Assembly (NCBI GenBank): GCA_002746975.1
Contig: NVXE01000007.1
Location: 118,615-182,614, forward strand
DNA: 64,000 nucleotides
Direction of reading: 5' to 3'
Origin: Bacteroidota bacterium
Lineage (GTDB): Bacteria; Bacteroidota; Bacteroidia; Flavobacteriales_D; Sanyastnellaceae
Shown: positions 24,759-34,011 of the stretch, in pieces
How positions within the stretch are numbered: the first letter of the stretch is position 1
How the letters are laid out: the number at the start of each line of letters is the position of its first letter
Program-made: the position numbers and the translations under genes
Notes under the pieces: model-generated
What the model was told of the DNA's origin: nothing
The model's input: only the letters and a program-made list of their open reading frames with translations
The model's database searches: none

Positions 24759-26294
24759 ATGTCCATAAATAAGATTTTCTCATCTATTATACGCCGTAGA
24801 ATGGTGGAAATAGACTGGATGATGCAAAGGCCTATAGAGTCTCAAAGAGCTGTCTTTCTTGAGTTAGTTCATGGATTACAAAGGACTAAATATGGATGCG
24901 AACATGGTCTAAATAAGGGCCTTAAGTCTGTTAGGGTTAGAGAATTTAAATCTTTAATACCTATAAAAACATATGATGAGATAAAGCCTTGGATATCTAG
25001 ATCTATAGCTGGAGAGTCTGACGTTCTTTGGCCTGGGAAAGTGGATTGGTTTGCTAAGACATCTGGAACGACATCGGATCGATCTAAATTATTACCCGTT
25101 ACAAGAGAATCTTTAAGAACAGGACATTATAAAGGAGGGCGAGATCTACTAGCAATGTTCTGTAACCAGAAACCTAAAGCTAAATTATACTCGGGTAAGC
25201 ACTTAATAATTGGAGGAAGTGCTAAACTCAGCTCTACATACACAGGTGCATTAATAGGTGATTTGTCTGCAATTATTATCCGAAATCTTCCACCTTGGGT
25301 GGAAATGCGGAGAACTCCGAGTAGACAGATAACGATGCTCGAAGATTGGGAAGAAAAAATTGAGTTGATGGCTCGAAATGTAATAAAAGAGGATGTTAGG
25401 ATTTTAGCTGGTATTCCAAGTTGGATGCTAGTTGTAACAAATAAAGTTTTAGAAATAACAGGAGCTTCTAGCCTTGATGATGTTTGGCCTAATTTACAGT
25501 TATACATGCACGGTGGTGTAGGATTTGAGCCGTATAGACAGGAATTTAACCGCATGATAAAATCTCCGGATATTAATTATATGGAGACATATAACGCATC
25601 TGAGGGTTTTTTTGCAATTCAAGACTCACTAGATAGAGATGATATGGCCCTACTTCTCGATCATGGCATTTTCTATGAGTTTATTCCTATACATGACTTA
25701 TCTACAGTTAACCCTGATACTTTAGATTTACGAGAGCTTGAGGTGGGAGAGGAGTACGGTTTGGTGATTTCAACTAACGCTGGTTTATGGAGATATCTAG
25801 TAGGAGACGTAATTAGATTGACGAGTAAAGATCCTTATAGAATAAAAGTTGTAGGTAGACTCTCATCATATCTAAACATTGTAGGGGAAGAGCTAATGGT
25901 TGATCAAGTAGAAAAAGCTATATCGATTGCCGCTAAAAAGCTTAATATCTCAATTAAAGAATTTACAGGTGCTCCTAAATTCGCACCAGACGGTCATCCT
26001 GTTGGTCATGATTGGGCTGTTGAGCTTTTTAATAAATCAAACTTAGATTTAATTTCAATCAAACGATTTGCAGAAGCTTTTGATATAGAGTTGAAAAAAG
26101 TAAATTCTGATTATGATGCTAAAAGATCCTCTGATTTAATTCTAAAAATGCCAAATATCTATGTGCTAGAAAATGGTGCATACGATTATTGGTTGAAAAA
26201 GAATAATAAACTAGGTGGCCAACACAAAATACCTAGACTTTCAAATTCTAGAGCTTTCATAGACGAAATTTTAAGAGTTATCCCCAATCGATAG
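24759..26294 (+). CDS. GH3 auxin-responsive promoter family adenylating enzyme
   Basis: 511 residues, member of the bacterial GH3 branch of ANL adenylate-forming enzymes. TSGTTSDRSKLLPVTRESL (102-120, in part) is the ATP-binding motif, YMETYNASEGFFAIQD the second, and YLVGDVIRLTS the third. Plant GH3 proteins join amino acids to acyl acids such as jasmonate and auxin. Bacterial members are common in Bacteroidota with unknown substrate. Begins directly after the cysteine desulfurase stop, hinting at translational coupling; whether the two are linked in function is unclear. Confidence 0.87.
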   Translation: MSINKIFSSIIRRRMVEIDWMMQRPIESQRAVFLELVHGLQRTKYGCEHGLNKGLKSVRVREFKSLIPIKTYDEIKPWISRSIAGESDVLWPGKVDWFAKTSGTTSDRSKLLPVTRESLRTGHYKGGRDLLAMFCNQKPKAKLYSGKHLIIGGSAKLSSTYTGALIGDLSAIIIRNLPPWVEMRRTPSRQITMLEDWEEKIELMARNVIKEDVRILAGIPSWMLVVTNKVLEITGASSLDDVWPNLQLYMHGGVGFEPYRQEFNRMIKSPDINYMETYNASEGFFAIQDSLDRDDMALLLDHGIFYEFIPIHDLSTVNPDTLDLRELEVGEEYGLVISTNAGLWRYLVGDVIRLTSKDPYRIKVVGRLSSYLNIVGEELMVDQVEKAISIAAKKLNISIKEFTGAPKFAPDGHPVGHDWAVELFNKSNLDLISIKRFAEAFDIELKKVNSDYDAKRSSDLILKMPNIYVLENGAYDYWLKKNNKLGGQHKIPRLSNSRAFIDEILRVIPNR

Positions 26295-26362
26295 ACAACG
26301 CTTGTTCGAGGCTAGATTAGGTGCTAATTTCCCACCTTTATATTTAACTTTACTTTAGAGAC

Positions 26363-26989
26363 ATGCATTTAGCTGTTGCAGGAAATATCGGGTCGGGTAA
26401 AACCACCTTAACCACGCTTTTAGCGAAGCATTACAAGTACACACCTCATTATGAGAGTGTAGATGACAACCCTTATTTAAACGATTTTTATAAGGATATG
26501 CAACGTTGGTCATTCAATTTACAAGTGTATTTTTTGAATTCTCGTTTTGAACAACTGATTTCCCTAAAAGAAAAGGGTAAGCCTATGATTCAAGATAGGA
26601 CGATATATGAGGATGCTCATATTTTCGCACCTAATTTAAGTGCGATGGGGCTTATGACTCATAGAGATTTTGAAAATTACCTCCATTTATTTGAGTTAAT
26701 GGAGACTTTTGTTACTCCTCCAGATCTTTTGATATATTTAAGAGCCTCTGTACCTAAACTAGTTTCTCAGATTCAAAAAAGAGGCCGTGATTATGAAGAG
26801 GCTATTCGACTAGATTATTTAAATAGACTTAACGAAAGATATGAGGCGTGGATTTCAACATACTCTAAGGGAGGTCTTTTAATAATCGACGTTGATGATA
26901 TCGACTTCAATGAAAATAAGGAAGATTTAGGAAAAATTATTGAATCTATAGATGCAAAACTTCATGGACTTTTTGAGCATACCAAATAA
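26363..26989 (+). CDS. Deoxynucleoside kinase
   Basis: 208 residues. P-loop GNIGSGKTTLT (7-17), ESVDDNPYLNDFY, and the DRS-type motif QDRTIYEDAHIFA are those of the deoxyguanosine/deoxyadenosine kinase family; the LID region has RGRDYEEAIRLDYLNRLNERYE (partial: RGRDYE, DYLNRLNERYE). It phosphorylates deoxynucleosides for salvage. TATATTTA at about 26340 could be its -7 element. The gene is closed by a strong hairpin at 27004-27043. Confidence 0.9.
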   Translation: MHLAVAGNIGSGKTTLTTLLAKHYKYTPHYESVDDNPYLNDFYKDMQRWSFNLQVYFLNSRFEQLISLKEKGKPMIQDRTIYEDAHIFAPNLSAMGLMTHRDFENYLHLFELMETFVTPPDLLIYLRASVPKLVSQIQKRGRDYEEAIRLDYLNRLNERYEAWISTYSKGGLLIIDVDDIDFNENKEDLGKIIESIDAKLHGLFEHTK

Positions 26990-27003
26990 AAAGTATGTTT
27001 AGA

Positions 27004-27043
27004 GCATTAAAAAAGCCACGCAATTGCGTGGCTTTTTTAATGC
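27004..27043. terminator. Bidirectional terminator, perfect 20-bp palindrome
   Basis: The 40 bases form a perfect palindrome: GCATTAAAAAAGCCACGCAA (27004-27023) and its complement (27024-27043), with GC core and A6/T6 arms. It serves the dNK gene on the plus strand and the convergent YceI gene on the minus strand. Confidence 0.9.
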
Positions 27044-27067
27044 ATAATATTTTATTCTAGATTTATC

Positions 27068-27754
27068 CTAAATAGCGATAAACTCAAAAAATATTAGTAC
27101 ATCGTCTTTAATAACCTTATCTCCAAGATTTTTAAAGAAAGACCCTGAACCGTAAGTGATTTTGTGCTTGGTACGGTCAATGAAAAATTCTCCAGAGATT
27201 TTATATCCCTTTCCAATCTCTCCGGTTTTTACCTCTTCAACAGCAAAAGGAATTAGGTAATCTACCTCAACACCATTCAATTCAAGTGTGGTTGAAATTT
27301 GAAGTCCGCCGTTTGCATCTTTAGAAGATTCGTTTATAATAAGTCTTGCTGTTGGGAATTTCTCAACATTAAAAAAGTCTGCTGATTTCATGTGGTTATC
27401 AAAGTCTTCTTTGCTTTTCCCTTCCAAATTCGTTACTTCAAACCCTCTCATGTTGAATGACACAACACCTCTAGATATAGCTCCATTTTCAACTTTAAAT
27501 TTACCTAAGGTAGCTGGAATGATACCACTATGCCCATCTCCGGTTATTTTCTTAGCAGTCCATATCAAAGATGGTGACTCCTTCGTAAGACTATAGTTTC
27601 CGTCTGGTATTCCCAAATCACCAGTTGCGAATTTCACCTCAGCTTTCTCTGTGTTAGGAGTTGAGCTTTTATTTGATGTTTCACCTCCTGTTTCATTAGT
27701 ACACGAAGAAATTACCAAAACAGAAAGGGCTAATATTAGATTAGTTATTTTCAT
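27068..27754 (-). CDS. YceI-family lipoprotein
   Basis: 228 residues, lipoprotein signal peptide with lipobox VISS|C (Cys18) and a Ser/Thr/Asn-rich linker. The YceI beta-barrel follows from about 45: SLIWTAKKITGDGHSGII, VSFNMRGFEVTNLEGKSK, FFNVEKFPTARLII, and the C-terminal FFIDRTKHKITYGSGSF. YceI barrels bind isoprenoid or similar hydrophobic chains. The stop of the pyrophosphatase gene overlaps the ATG by one base, so the two are co-translated. Confidence 0.9.
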   Translation of the reverse strand: MKITNLILALSVLVISSCTNETGGETSNKSSTPNTEKAEVKFATGDLGIPDGNYSLTKESPSLIWTAKKITGDGHSGIIPATLGKFKVENGAISRGVVSFNMRGFEVTNLEGKSKEDFDNHMKSADFFNVEKFPTARLIINESSKDANGGLQISTTLELNGVEVDYLIPFAVEEVKTGEIGKGYKISGEFFIDRTKHKITYGSGSFFKNLGDKVIKDDVLIFFEFIAI

Positions 27755-30024
27755 TATTTCTTAGAAATTAAGTTTGACTCAGTAATTGTCATTACAACAT
27801 CATTTGTAGTATCTATAGAGTCGTTGTTATGATTTGCATGGCCGTTTCCTATTCCTACTGAAAGTAGAGGAGCGATAACAAGGCCAATTAGACAAGTGAG
27901 TTTAATTAAAATATTCATAGAAGGACCAGAAGTGTCTTTGAAAGGGTCTCCTACAGTATCTCCAGTTACAGCAGCTTTGTGAGCTTCTGAACCTTTGTAA
28001 GTCATCTCTCCGTCAATCTCTACACCAGCTTCAAAACTTTTCTTCGCGTTATCCCATGCACCTCCTGCGTTGTTTTGGAATATAGCCCAAAGAACACCAC
28101 TCACAGTCACACCAGCCATATAGGCTCCTAACGGTTCAGCACCCATTGTGAACCCCACTAGAATAGGTGTTACAATAGTTAGTGCTCCTGGAAGCATCAT
28201 CTCGCGAAGAGCGGCTTTAGTACTAATATCTACACACTTACTGTACTCGGGCTTACCTGTACCTTCCATTATTCCAGGGATTTCTCTGAACTGACGACGT
28301 ACTTCCTTAACCATTTCCATAGCCGCTTTACCAACAGAACTCATTGCGAGAGCAGAAAACACAACCGGAATCATAGCTCCTACGAATAACATTGCTAATA
28401 CATCGGCTTTAAAGATATTAATACCATCAATACCTGTCATGGTAACAAAGGCGGCAAATAATGCCAAAGCTGTTAAGGCGGCAGAAGCGATAGCAAACCC
28501 CTTTCCGATTGCTGCAGTAGTATTCCCTACAGAATCTAAGATGTCAGTACGAGTACGAACTTCTTCAGGAAGTTCACACATTTCGGCAATACCCCCAGCA
28601 TTATCAGCAATAGGTCCGAATGCATCAATAGCAAGTTGCATTGCAGTAGTTGCCATCATCGCGCAAGCTGCAATAGCCACTCCGTAAAATCCTGCAAAAT
28701 CATATGAAAGGTAGATGGCAGCTGCGAATAGTAGTATGGGGCCGAAAGTAGACATCATTCCCGTTGATAAACCGGCGATAATATTTGTTCCAGCTCCAGT
28801 ATTTGAGTTGCGAACAATATCCATAACCGGCTTCTTTCCTAGTCCAGTGTAGTATTCTGTCATCCAGCTTATTCCTCCTCCAACTCCAAGTCCTACAAGA
28901 ACTGCGTAGAAAACATTTATTGAAGAGAATGAAGTAGAAGATTTAGCCGCATCATGGAAGAATTCCATATTTAATTGTGCAGGCAGCATCCAGTCAATAA
29001 GAAAATAACAAGCGATAGCAGTCATAATGATAGATCCCCAGTTACCTTTATTTAATGCGGCTTGTACCTCAGCCTCCTTGCCTCCATCTTTTACTTTGAT
29101 AAAGTAAGTTGCTAAAATTGAGAAGATAATTCCCAGTGCAGAAATAACAAGAGGAAGAAGTAATGTCGCTGAACCTCCAAAATTATCAGAGTAATTCACA
29201 CCCATATCTCGTATCACGTATACTCCTAATACCATAGCCGCTAGTACTGTTGCAACATAAGAACCGAATAAGTCAGCCCCCATGCCAGCTACGTCACCGA
29301 CATTGTCACCAACGTTATCTGCAATTGTAGCAGGGTTACGAGGATCATCTTCTGGGATTCCTGCCTCTACCTTACCTACTAAATCAGCACCAACATCGGC
29401 AGCTTTTGTGTAAATACCACCACCTACACGAGCGAAAAGAGCTATAGATTCAGCTCCGAGAGAGAATCCAGCTAATGCCTCAAGCACTATAAGCATGTGA
29501 TTTACATTAGTTGGGTCAACTCCGCCACTTAATCCTAGGATTGAAGTCTTCATAAGAATGATAAATATTACACTTAATCCGAAAACAGCAAGTCCTGCGA
29601 CACCTAGTCCCATTACAGTACCTCCTGTAAAACTTACTTTAAGCGCTTTTGAAAGGCTGGTTTTAGCAGCTTCTGCAGTTCGCACATTTGCTTCAGTAGC
29701 AATTCGCATTCCTATGTTTCCCGCAACAGCAGAAAACACGGCTCCAATTACAAAAGCAATAACGATAAACCAATGTGTTGTAGGGACTAAGTATGAAATC
29801 ATACCAAGAGCTGCACCTGCAATTATTACGAAAACTGCTAACATTCGATACTCTGCATTCAAGAAAGCAAGTGCCCCCTCGTGAATGTAAGTTGCGATTT
29901 CAGTCATTCTTTCGTTTCCTTTTGGTTGCTTCTTAACCCAAGAACTTTTAATAGCCATAACGACTAATCCAAAAACAGCAATTGCTGGCACGAAATAAAG
30001 TATGTTGTCAATCAAAAAATCCAT
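27754..30024 (-). CDS. hppA: Membrane-bound ion-pumping pyrophosphatase
   Basis: 756 residues, about 16 membrane helices. The active site motifs are clear: [39 protein letters not shown], and NTGAAWDNAKK-like [15 protein letters not shown]. The stretch [21 protein letters not shown] has Ala where K+-independent enzymes have Lys, so this is the K+-dependent type; pumping of Na+, H+ or both is not decided from this. It hydrolyses PPi in the cytoplasm to energise the inner membrane. A hairpin (30044-30062) stands just upstream. The extended His/Asp tail (about 736-745) is unusual but short. Confidence 0.95.
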   Translation of the reverse strand: MDFLIDNILYFVPAIAVFGLVVMAIKSSWVKKQPKGNERMTEIATYIHEGALAFLNAEYRMLAVFVIIAGAALGMISYLVPTTHWFIVIAFVIGAVFSAVAGNIGMRIATEANVRTAEAAKTSLSKALKVSFTGGTVMGLGVAGLAVFGLSVIFIILMKTSILGLSGGVDPTNVNHMLIVLEALAGFSLGAESIALFARVGGGIYTKAADVGADLVGKVEAGIPEDDPRNPATIADNVGDNVGDVAGMGADLFGSYVATVLAAMVLGVYVIRDMGVNYSDNFGGSATLLLPLVISALGIIFSILATYFIKVKDGGKEAEVQAALNKGNWGSIIMTAIACYFLIDWMLPAQLNMEFFHDAAKSSTSFSSINVFYAVLVGLGVGGGISWMTEYYTGLGKKPVMDIVRNSNTGAGTNIIAGLSTGMMSTFGPILLFAAAIYLSYDFAGFYGVAIAACAMMATTAMQLAIDAFGPIADNAGGIAEMCELPEEVRTRTDILDSVGNTTAAIGKGFAIASAALTALALFAAFVTMTGIDGINIFKADVLAMLFVGAMIPVVFSALAMSSVGKAAMEMVKEVRRQFREIPGIMEGTGKPEYSKCVDISTKAALREMMLPGALTIVTPILVGFTMGAEPLGAYMAGVTVSGVLWAIFQNNAGGAWDNAKKSFEAGVEIDGEMTYKGSEAHKAAVTGDTVGDPFKDTSGPSMNILIKLTCLIGLVIAPLLSVGIGNGHANHNNDSIDTTNDVVMTITESNLISKK

Positions 30025-30043
30025 GTTGTATTGTTATATCTGT

Positions 30044-30062
30044 GTTAGCAATTGTTGCTAAC
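30044..30062. repeat. Inverted repeat before hppA
   Basis: GTTAGCAA (30044-30051) and TTGCTAAC (30055-30062), perfect 8-bp stem with a 3-nt loop, lie between the pdhB stop (30073) and the hppA ATG (30024). No T-run follows on the minus strand, so a leader hairpin or a protein site is more likely than a terminator. Confidence 0.5.
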
Positions 30063-30072
30063 GTATTATTTA

Positions 30073-31053
30073 CTATTTAAGGTACGTAACGCTCTTCACA
30101 GCCTCCACGATTTCTTTAATCTGAGGAGTTGCTTCTTCAATTAATGTTATCGCAAAAGCATAAGGGGTGTCTGATTGACATATCCTTATTATAGGAGCGT
30201 CTAGGTGGTCGAATGCATTACGTTGGACTCTGTATGCGACTTCAGATGATACAGAACTCACAGGGAAACTTTCCTCAACAATCACTAGACGATTTGTTTT
30301 TTTGACAGACTCAATAATTGTATCTAGGTCAAGTGGCCTAATTGTTACAAGGTCAATTATCTCAACTTCAACCCCGTCTTTAGCTAGTTCGTCAGCTGCT
30401 GCGTGGACTGTTTTCAAAATCTTTCCAAAAGAAACAATGGTAACGTCGGAACCTTTCTGTCTAACATTAGCTTTTCCGATGGGAACTAAAAATTCTCCTT
30501 CAGGAATCATTCCTTTATCCCCATACATTTTTTCAGATTCCATTACAAGAACGGGATCATTATCACGAATAGCTGATTTTAGAAGTCCTTTTGCTTCATA
30601 TGGAGTGAACGGAGTCACAACTTTAAGCCCGGGAATCGCTGAATACATAGATTCATAGCTTTGACTGTGAGTAGCAGCGAGCTGACCTGCCGGTCCATTA
30701 GGTCCTCTAAAAACAATGGGAGTTGTAAATTGACCACCACTCATTTGAAGCATTTTTGCAGCGTGATTTATGATTTGGTCTGATGCAAGAACAGCAAAAT
30801 TCCAGGTCATATATTCAACTATGGGGCGCAAGCCATTCATAGCCGCTCCTACTGCAATACTAGTAAAACCAAGCTCTGCGATAGGAGTGTCAATGACTCT
30901 TCTAGCACCAAACTCGTCTAGCATTCCTTTAGATGCTTTATAAGCACCGTTGTATTCGGCAACTTCTTCGCCCAACAAAAATACACGCTCATCTCGGCGC
31001 ATCTCTTCGCTCATCGCCTCGGCGACGGCCTCTCTATATGTGATTTCACGCAT
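30073..31053 (-). CDS. pdhB: Pyruvate dehydrogenase E1 component, beta subunit
   Basis: 326 residues from the ATG at 31053 (REITYREAVAEAMSEEM); a further in-frame ATG at 31080 would add nine residues and overlap the promoter. EEVAEYNGAYKASKGML and DTPIAELGFTSIAVGAAM bind ThDP; VEYMTWNFAVLASDQIINHAAKM and the C-terminal transketolase domain (VEIIDLVTIRPLDLDTI, IVEESFP) follow. With an alpha subunit encoded elsewhere, it decarboxylates pyruvate for acetyl-CoA. Branched-chain 2-oxo acid E1 beta is an alternative; PdhB is favoured by overall pattern. Divergent from etfB. Confidence 0.9.
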   Translation of the reverse strand: MREITYREAVAEAMSEEMRRDERVFLLGEEVAEYNGAYKASKGMLDEFGARRVIDTPIAELGFTSIAVGAAMNGLRPIVEYMTWNFAVLASDQIINHAAKMLQMSGGQFTTPIVFRGPNGPAGQLAATHSQSYESMYSAIPGLKVVTPFTPYEAKGLLKSAIRDNDPVLVMESEKMYGDKGMIPEGEFLVPIGKANVRQKGSDVTIVSFGKILKTVHAAADELAKDGVEVEIIDLVTIRPLDLDTIIESVKKTNRLVIVEESFPVSSVSSEVAYRVQRNAFDHLDAPIIRICQSDTPYAFAITLIEEATPQIKEIVEAVKSVTYLK

Positions 31054-31077
31054 GGTTTTAACGCTTAATTCGGTCGG

Positions 31078-31130
31078 CAAAGGTAAGTGATTTATGATAG
31101 CATTATCACACCTTCTAATTCTTACATTTG
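31078..31130. promoter_or_regulatory. Divergent promoter region, pdhB and etfB
   Basis: A minus-strand TACCTTTG (complement of 31078-31085) points to pdhB, and a plus-strand TACATTTG (31123-31130) to etfB. The -7 elements are 37 bases apart, so the -33 regions overlap. Neither has TTG at 19 nt. Confidence 0.6.
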
Positions 31131-31170
31131 CAGAACCGAGAAATACATCTCGGATTATTTATTCAAGAGA

Positions 31171-31911
31171 ATGAAATTACTTGTTTGTGTAAGTAAGGCC
31201 CCTGATACGACTAGTCGTATATCCTTTACTGACGAGGGAAGGAGCTTCGATGAAAGTGGAGTTCAGTTTATAATTAATCCTTATGATGAGTGGTATGCAC
31301 TTGTTAGGGCTATTGAATTAGTTGAAGCAAACGGAGGTTCTGTTACAACGATTACTGTGGGCGACGCTTCATGCGATCCAATTATTCGCAAAGCTTTAGC
31401 TATAGGAGCTACCGATGCAGTTAGAGTTGATACAACTCCAAAAGATTCAACTCAAGTTGCTAGATTAATTGCCGACTATTCTAAAAATGAAGGTTTTGAT
31501 ATCATTCTTTGTGGAAAAGAAACAATAGATCATAATTCTTCTGCAGTTCCAGCAATGATTGCCGAATGTTTAGATCTACCATATGTTGCCCTAGCTACTT
31601 CTTTAGAGGTTTCGGGATCTGAATCAACAATAGTGACTGAAGTATCAGGAGGTACAAATAACGTAACTGTGTCTGGTGCGTTTGTTCTAAGTGCTGCTAA
31701 AGGAATGTCAGAACAAAGAATTCCAAATATGAGAGGCATTATGTCAGCGAGAACTAAGCCGCTCAAGGTTGTTGAAGCGACTGATGTTACTCAGACAACA
31801 GAAGTTACAGAGTTTAAGCTACCTCCTGCTAAAGGTGATTGTGTTTTAGTTGACGCGGATAATGCAGAGGAGCTAGTTCGTCTTTTACGTGAAGAAGCAA
31901 AAATCATATAA
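31171..31911 (+). CDS. etfB: Electron transfer flavoprotein, beta subunit
   Basis: About 246 residues from the ATG at 31171 (MKLLVCVSKAPDTTSRI); an ATG at 31087 in frame lies upstream of the promoter and is not used. ETF-beta motifs: NPYDEWYALVRAIEL, DIILCGKETIDHNS, LPYVALATSLEV, and the AMP-binding part. With EtfA it passes electrons from acyl-CoA dehydrogenases to the quinone pool in the cytoplasm. Followed by etfA after 1 base. Confidence 0.95.
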   Translation: MKLLVCVSKAPDTTSRISFTDEGRSFDESGVQFIINPYDEWYALVRAIELVEANGGSVTTITVGDASCDPIIRKALAIGATDAVRVDTTPKDSTQVARLIADYSKNEGFDIILCGKETIDHNSSAVPAMIAECLDLPYVALATSLEVSGSESTIVTEVSGGTNNVTVSGAFVLSAAKGMSEQRIPNMRGIMSARTKPLKVVEATDVTQTTEVTEFKLPPAKGDCVLVDADNAEELVRLLREEAKII

Positions 31912-31912
31912 T

Positions 31913-32848
31913 ATGTCAGTATTAGTTTATATCCCTACTCACGAAGGCCGTGCTACTAAAGTGGGCCTTGAAGTAGCTTCATATGCTGCTACAATTAGTT
32001 CAGATAATAAAGTTGTTGCCTTAGTCTCTGGTGATTTAACAGAAGATGGTGGTATCGGCTCTACAGGAGTGTCGCGAGTTTTACATTTCGAAGCTAACAT
32101 CTCTGATAATAGCCAAATCTCAAAATTAGTGTCTGCAGCGGCGAAAGCTGAAGGAGCTCAAACAATAGTATTATCAGGTAACAACGAAGGAAAAGCTATC
32201 GCTCCTCGAGTTGCGATTTCTTTAAATGCGGGTTATGTGCCAGGCGTTACATCGACTACTGGAGGAAAATCATTCACACGCAATGTGTTCAGCGGGAAAG
32301 CTACTGCCATAGTCAATGTTCAAGCTGATATTAGTGTAGTAACTATAACCCCTAATTCTTTTGGTATAAAGGTTCAAGGTGATTCATCTGCAATAATAGA
32401 ATCGTTCTCAACTGAGGTTGGAGACGAAAGAGTTACTTTAAATTCTTTTACTCCTACAAGTACTGATGGTTCTGTTCCTTTACCTGAGGCTGTGAGAGTT
32501 GTGTCTGCTGGAAGGGGTTTGAAGGGTCCTGAAAATTGGGGGATAGTGGAGGATCTAGCAAAAGCTTTAGGGGCTACTACTGCATGCAGTCGACCTGTAG
32601 GTGATATGGGTTGGCGTCCTCATCATGAGCATGTAGGCCAAACCGGAATTACTATTCGCCCAGACTTGTATATTGCTTGTGGAATTTCAGGTGCGATACA
32701 GCATCTTGCCGGAGTAAACCAAAGCAAAGTCATTGTGGTAATAAATACTGATCCAGACGCTCCTTTCTTTAAAGCAGCTGATTATGGTATTGTAGGAGAT
32801 GTTTTCGAAGTTCTTCCTAAATTAACAGAAGCGATTAAAGCTCTATAG
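31913..32848 (+). CDS. etfA: Electron transfer flavoprotein, alpha subunit
   Basis: 311 residues from the ATG at 31913, just after the etfB stop; an ATG at 31889 in frame overlaps etfB and is less likely. The C-terminal FAD domain has SAGRGLKGPENW, RPVGDMGWRPHHEHVGQTG, CGISGAIQHLAGV and NTDPDAPFFKAADYGIVGD, all standard ETF-alpha signatures. The N-terminal domain starts SVLVYIPTHEGR. Confidence 0.95.
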   Translation: MSVLVYIPTHEGRATKVGLEVASYAATISSDNKVVALVSGDLTEDGGIGSTGVSRVLHFEANISDNSQISKLVSAAAKAEGAQTIVLSGNNEGKAIAPRVAISLNAGYVPGVTSTTGGKSFTRNVFSGKATAIVNVQADISVVTITPNSFGIKVQGDSSAIIESFSTEVGDERVTLNSFTPTSTDGSVPLPEAVRVVSAGRGLKGPENWGIVEDLAKALGATTACSRPVGDMGWRPHHEHVGQTGITIRPDLYIACGISGAIQHLAGVNQSKVIVVINTDPDAPFFKAADYGIVGDVFEVLPKLTEAIKAL

Positions 32849-32859
32849 AATTTAATTAC

Positions 32860-33507
32860 ATGAAGAAAATAGCCCTTGAAATATTAGATGTATCCCATAG
32901 CGGGACTAGTTCTGGGGCCTATGCAATGGTTTTGGTTGAAAAAAACGGAAGTAGAAGAAGATTACCTATAATAATCGGACCGTCTGTAGCTCAAGCGATC
33001 GCAATAGAGCTTGAAAACATGAAGCCATCGAGACCATTAACTCATGACTTATTTAAAACAACTTTAACAACGTTTAATTTGTCCGTTGATGAAGTATTTA
33101 TTTATAAGTATGAGGAAGGTGTTTTCTTTTCGAAAATAATTATAAGTGATGAATCAAAAACCGTTGAAATAGACGCACGATCATCTGATGCTGTTGCAAT
33201 TGCTCTTCGTTTTAGAGTTCCTATTTTATGTGCAGAGTCGATACTTGAGTCTATGGGGATTTCTCCAGGTGAAGCAGCGAATGGAGAGTCTGAAATGGAG
33301 TCAGATCTTGATGCAGAGAGTAATTTTGACGATAGTGATGAAATAGTATTCGAATCTGACATGGACGAATTCGAGTTAAGTTTTGAAGACAGTGAAAAAG
33401 ATTTGGTAGAATTGAGGAAAAAGCTTGAAATTGCTATTGAAAAAGAGGATTACGAATCAGCAGCTAAGATTCAGAAATCAATTGATAAGATTGAATCTAA
33501 TAAATAG
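32860..33507 (+). CDS. Bifunctional nuclease-domain (DUF151) protein with UvrB/UvrC motif
   Basis: 215 residues. Residues 1-135 are the BFN/DUF151 domain (LPIIIGPSVAQAIAIELENM, SRPLTHDLFKTTL, SSDAVAIALRFRVPI). A very acidic linker (136-178) leads to a UvrB/UvrC-like coiled motif (about 180-213: LRKKLEIAIEKEDYESAAKI). Proteins of this layout are standard in Bacteroidota; nuclease activity has been described in plant and thermophile members only. Placed 11 bases after etfA and 6 before purE, so cotranscription is likely. Confidence 0.88.
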   Translation: MKKIALEILDVSHSGTSSGAYAMVLVEKNGSRRRLPIIIGPSVAQAIAIELENMKPSRPLTHDLFKTTLTTFNLSVDEVFIYKYEEGVFFSKIIISDESKTVEIDARSSDAVAIALRFRVPILCAESILESMGISPGEAANGESEMESDLDAESNFDDSDEIVFESDMDEFELSFEDSEKDLVELRKKLEIAIEKEDYESAAKIQKSIDKIESNK

Positions 33508-33513
33508 ATAAAG

Positions 33514-34011
33514 ATGAATAAAGTAGGAATCATAATGGGAAGTACTTCTGATCTGCCAGTAATGGAAGAAGCGATGCGTGTACTGGATGTGCTAGGAGTG
33601 GGTTATGAATCTACCGTTATTAGTGCTCATAGAACTCCAGACATAATGGCTGATTACGCAACTTCAGCAATTTCTAGAGGTCTTTCAGTAATTATTGCTG
33701 GAGCGGGAGGTGCAGCACATTTGCCTGGCATGGTTGCTGCATACACTGCATTGCCTGTGATCGGCGTTCCTGTTAAAAGTAGAAACTCTATAGATGGTTG
33801 GGATTCTATTTTAAGTATCCTGCAAATGCCTGCAGGAGTCCCCGTTGCTACAGTTGCCCTTGATGGTGCTAGAAATGCGGGTATTCTTGCAGCCCAAATT
33901 CTTGCCACCTCGGACACCCAACTTCTTGAACGGATTCAGTCATTTAAGGAGGGATTGAAGTTAAAGGTGGCGAATACAAAATCTACAGTCGAGAATCATA
34001 AGCCATCATAA
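33514..34011 (+). CDS. purE: N5-carboxyaminoimidazole ribonucleotide mutase
   Basis: 165 residues. GSTSDLPVM (9-17), SAHRTPD (39-45), AGAGGAAHLPGM and GVPVKS mark class I PurE, which converts N5-CAIR to CAIR in purine synthesis together with PurK. The C-terminal tail has about ten extra charged residues. The TAA stop is followed directly by the ATG of the flavin reductase gene. Confidence 0.95.
   Translation: MNKVGIIMGSTSDLPVMEEAMRVLDVLGVGYESTVISAHRTPDIMADYATSAISRGLSVIIAGAGGAAHLPGMVAAYTALPVIGVPVKSRNSIDGWDSILSILQMPAGVPVATVALDGARNAGILAAQILATSDTQLLERIQSFKEGLKLKVANTKSTVENHKPS

Noticed and set aside
24759-26294. GH3 gene as a recent plant transfer
   Set aside because: The family is common in Bacteroidota and base composition matches the neighbours.
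31087-31170. Upstream ATG for etfB
   Set aside because: It is upstream of the -7 element; the ETF-beta N-terminus begins at 31171.
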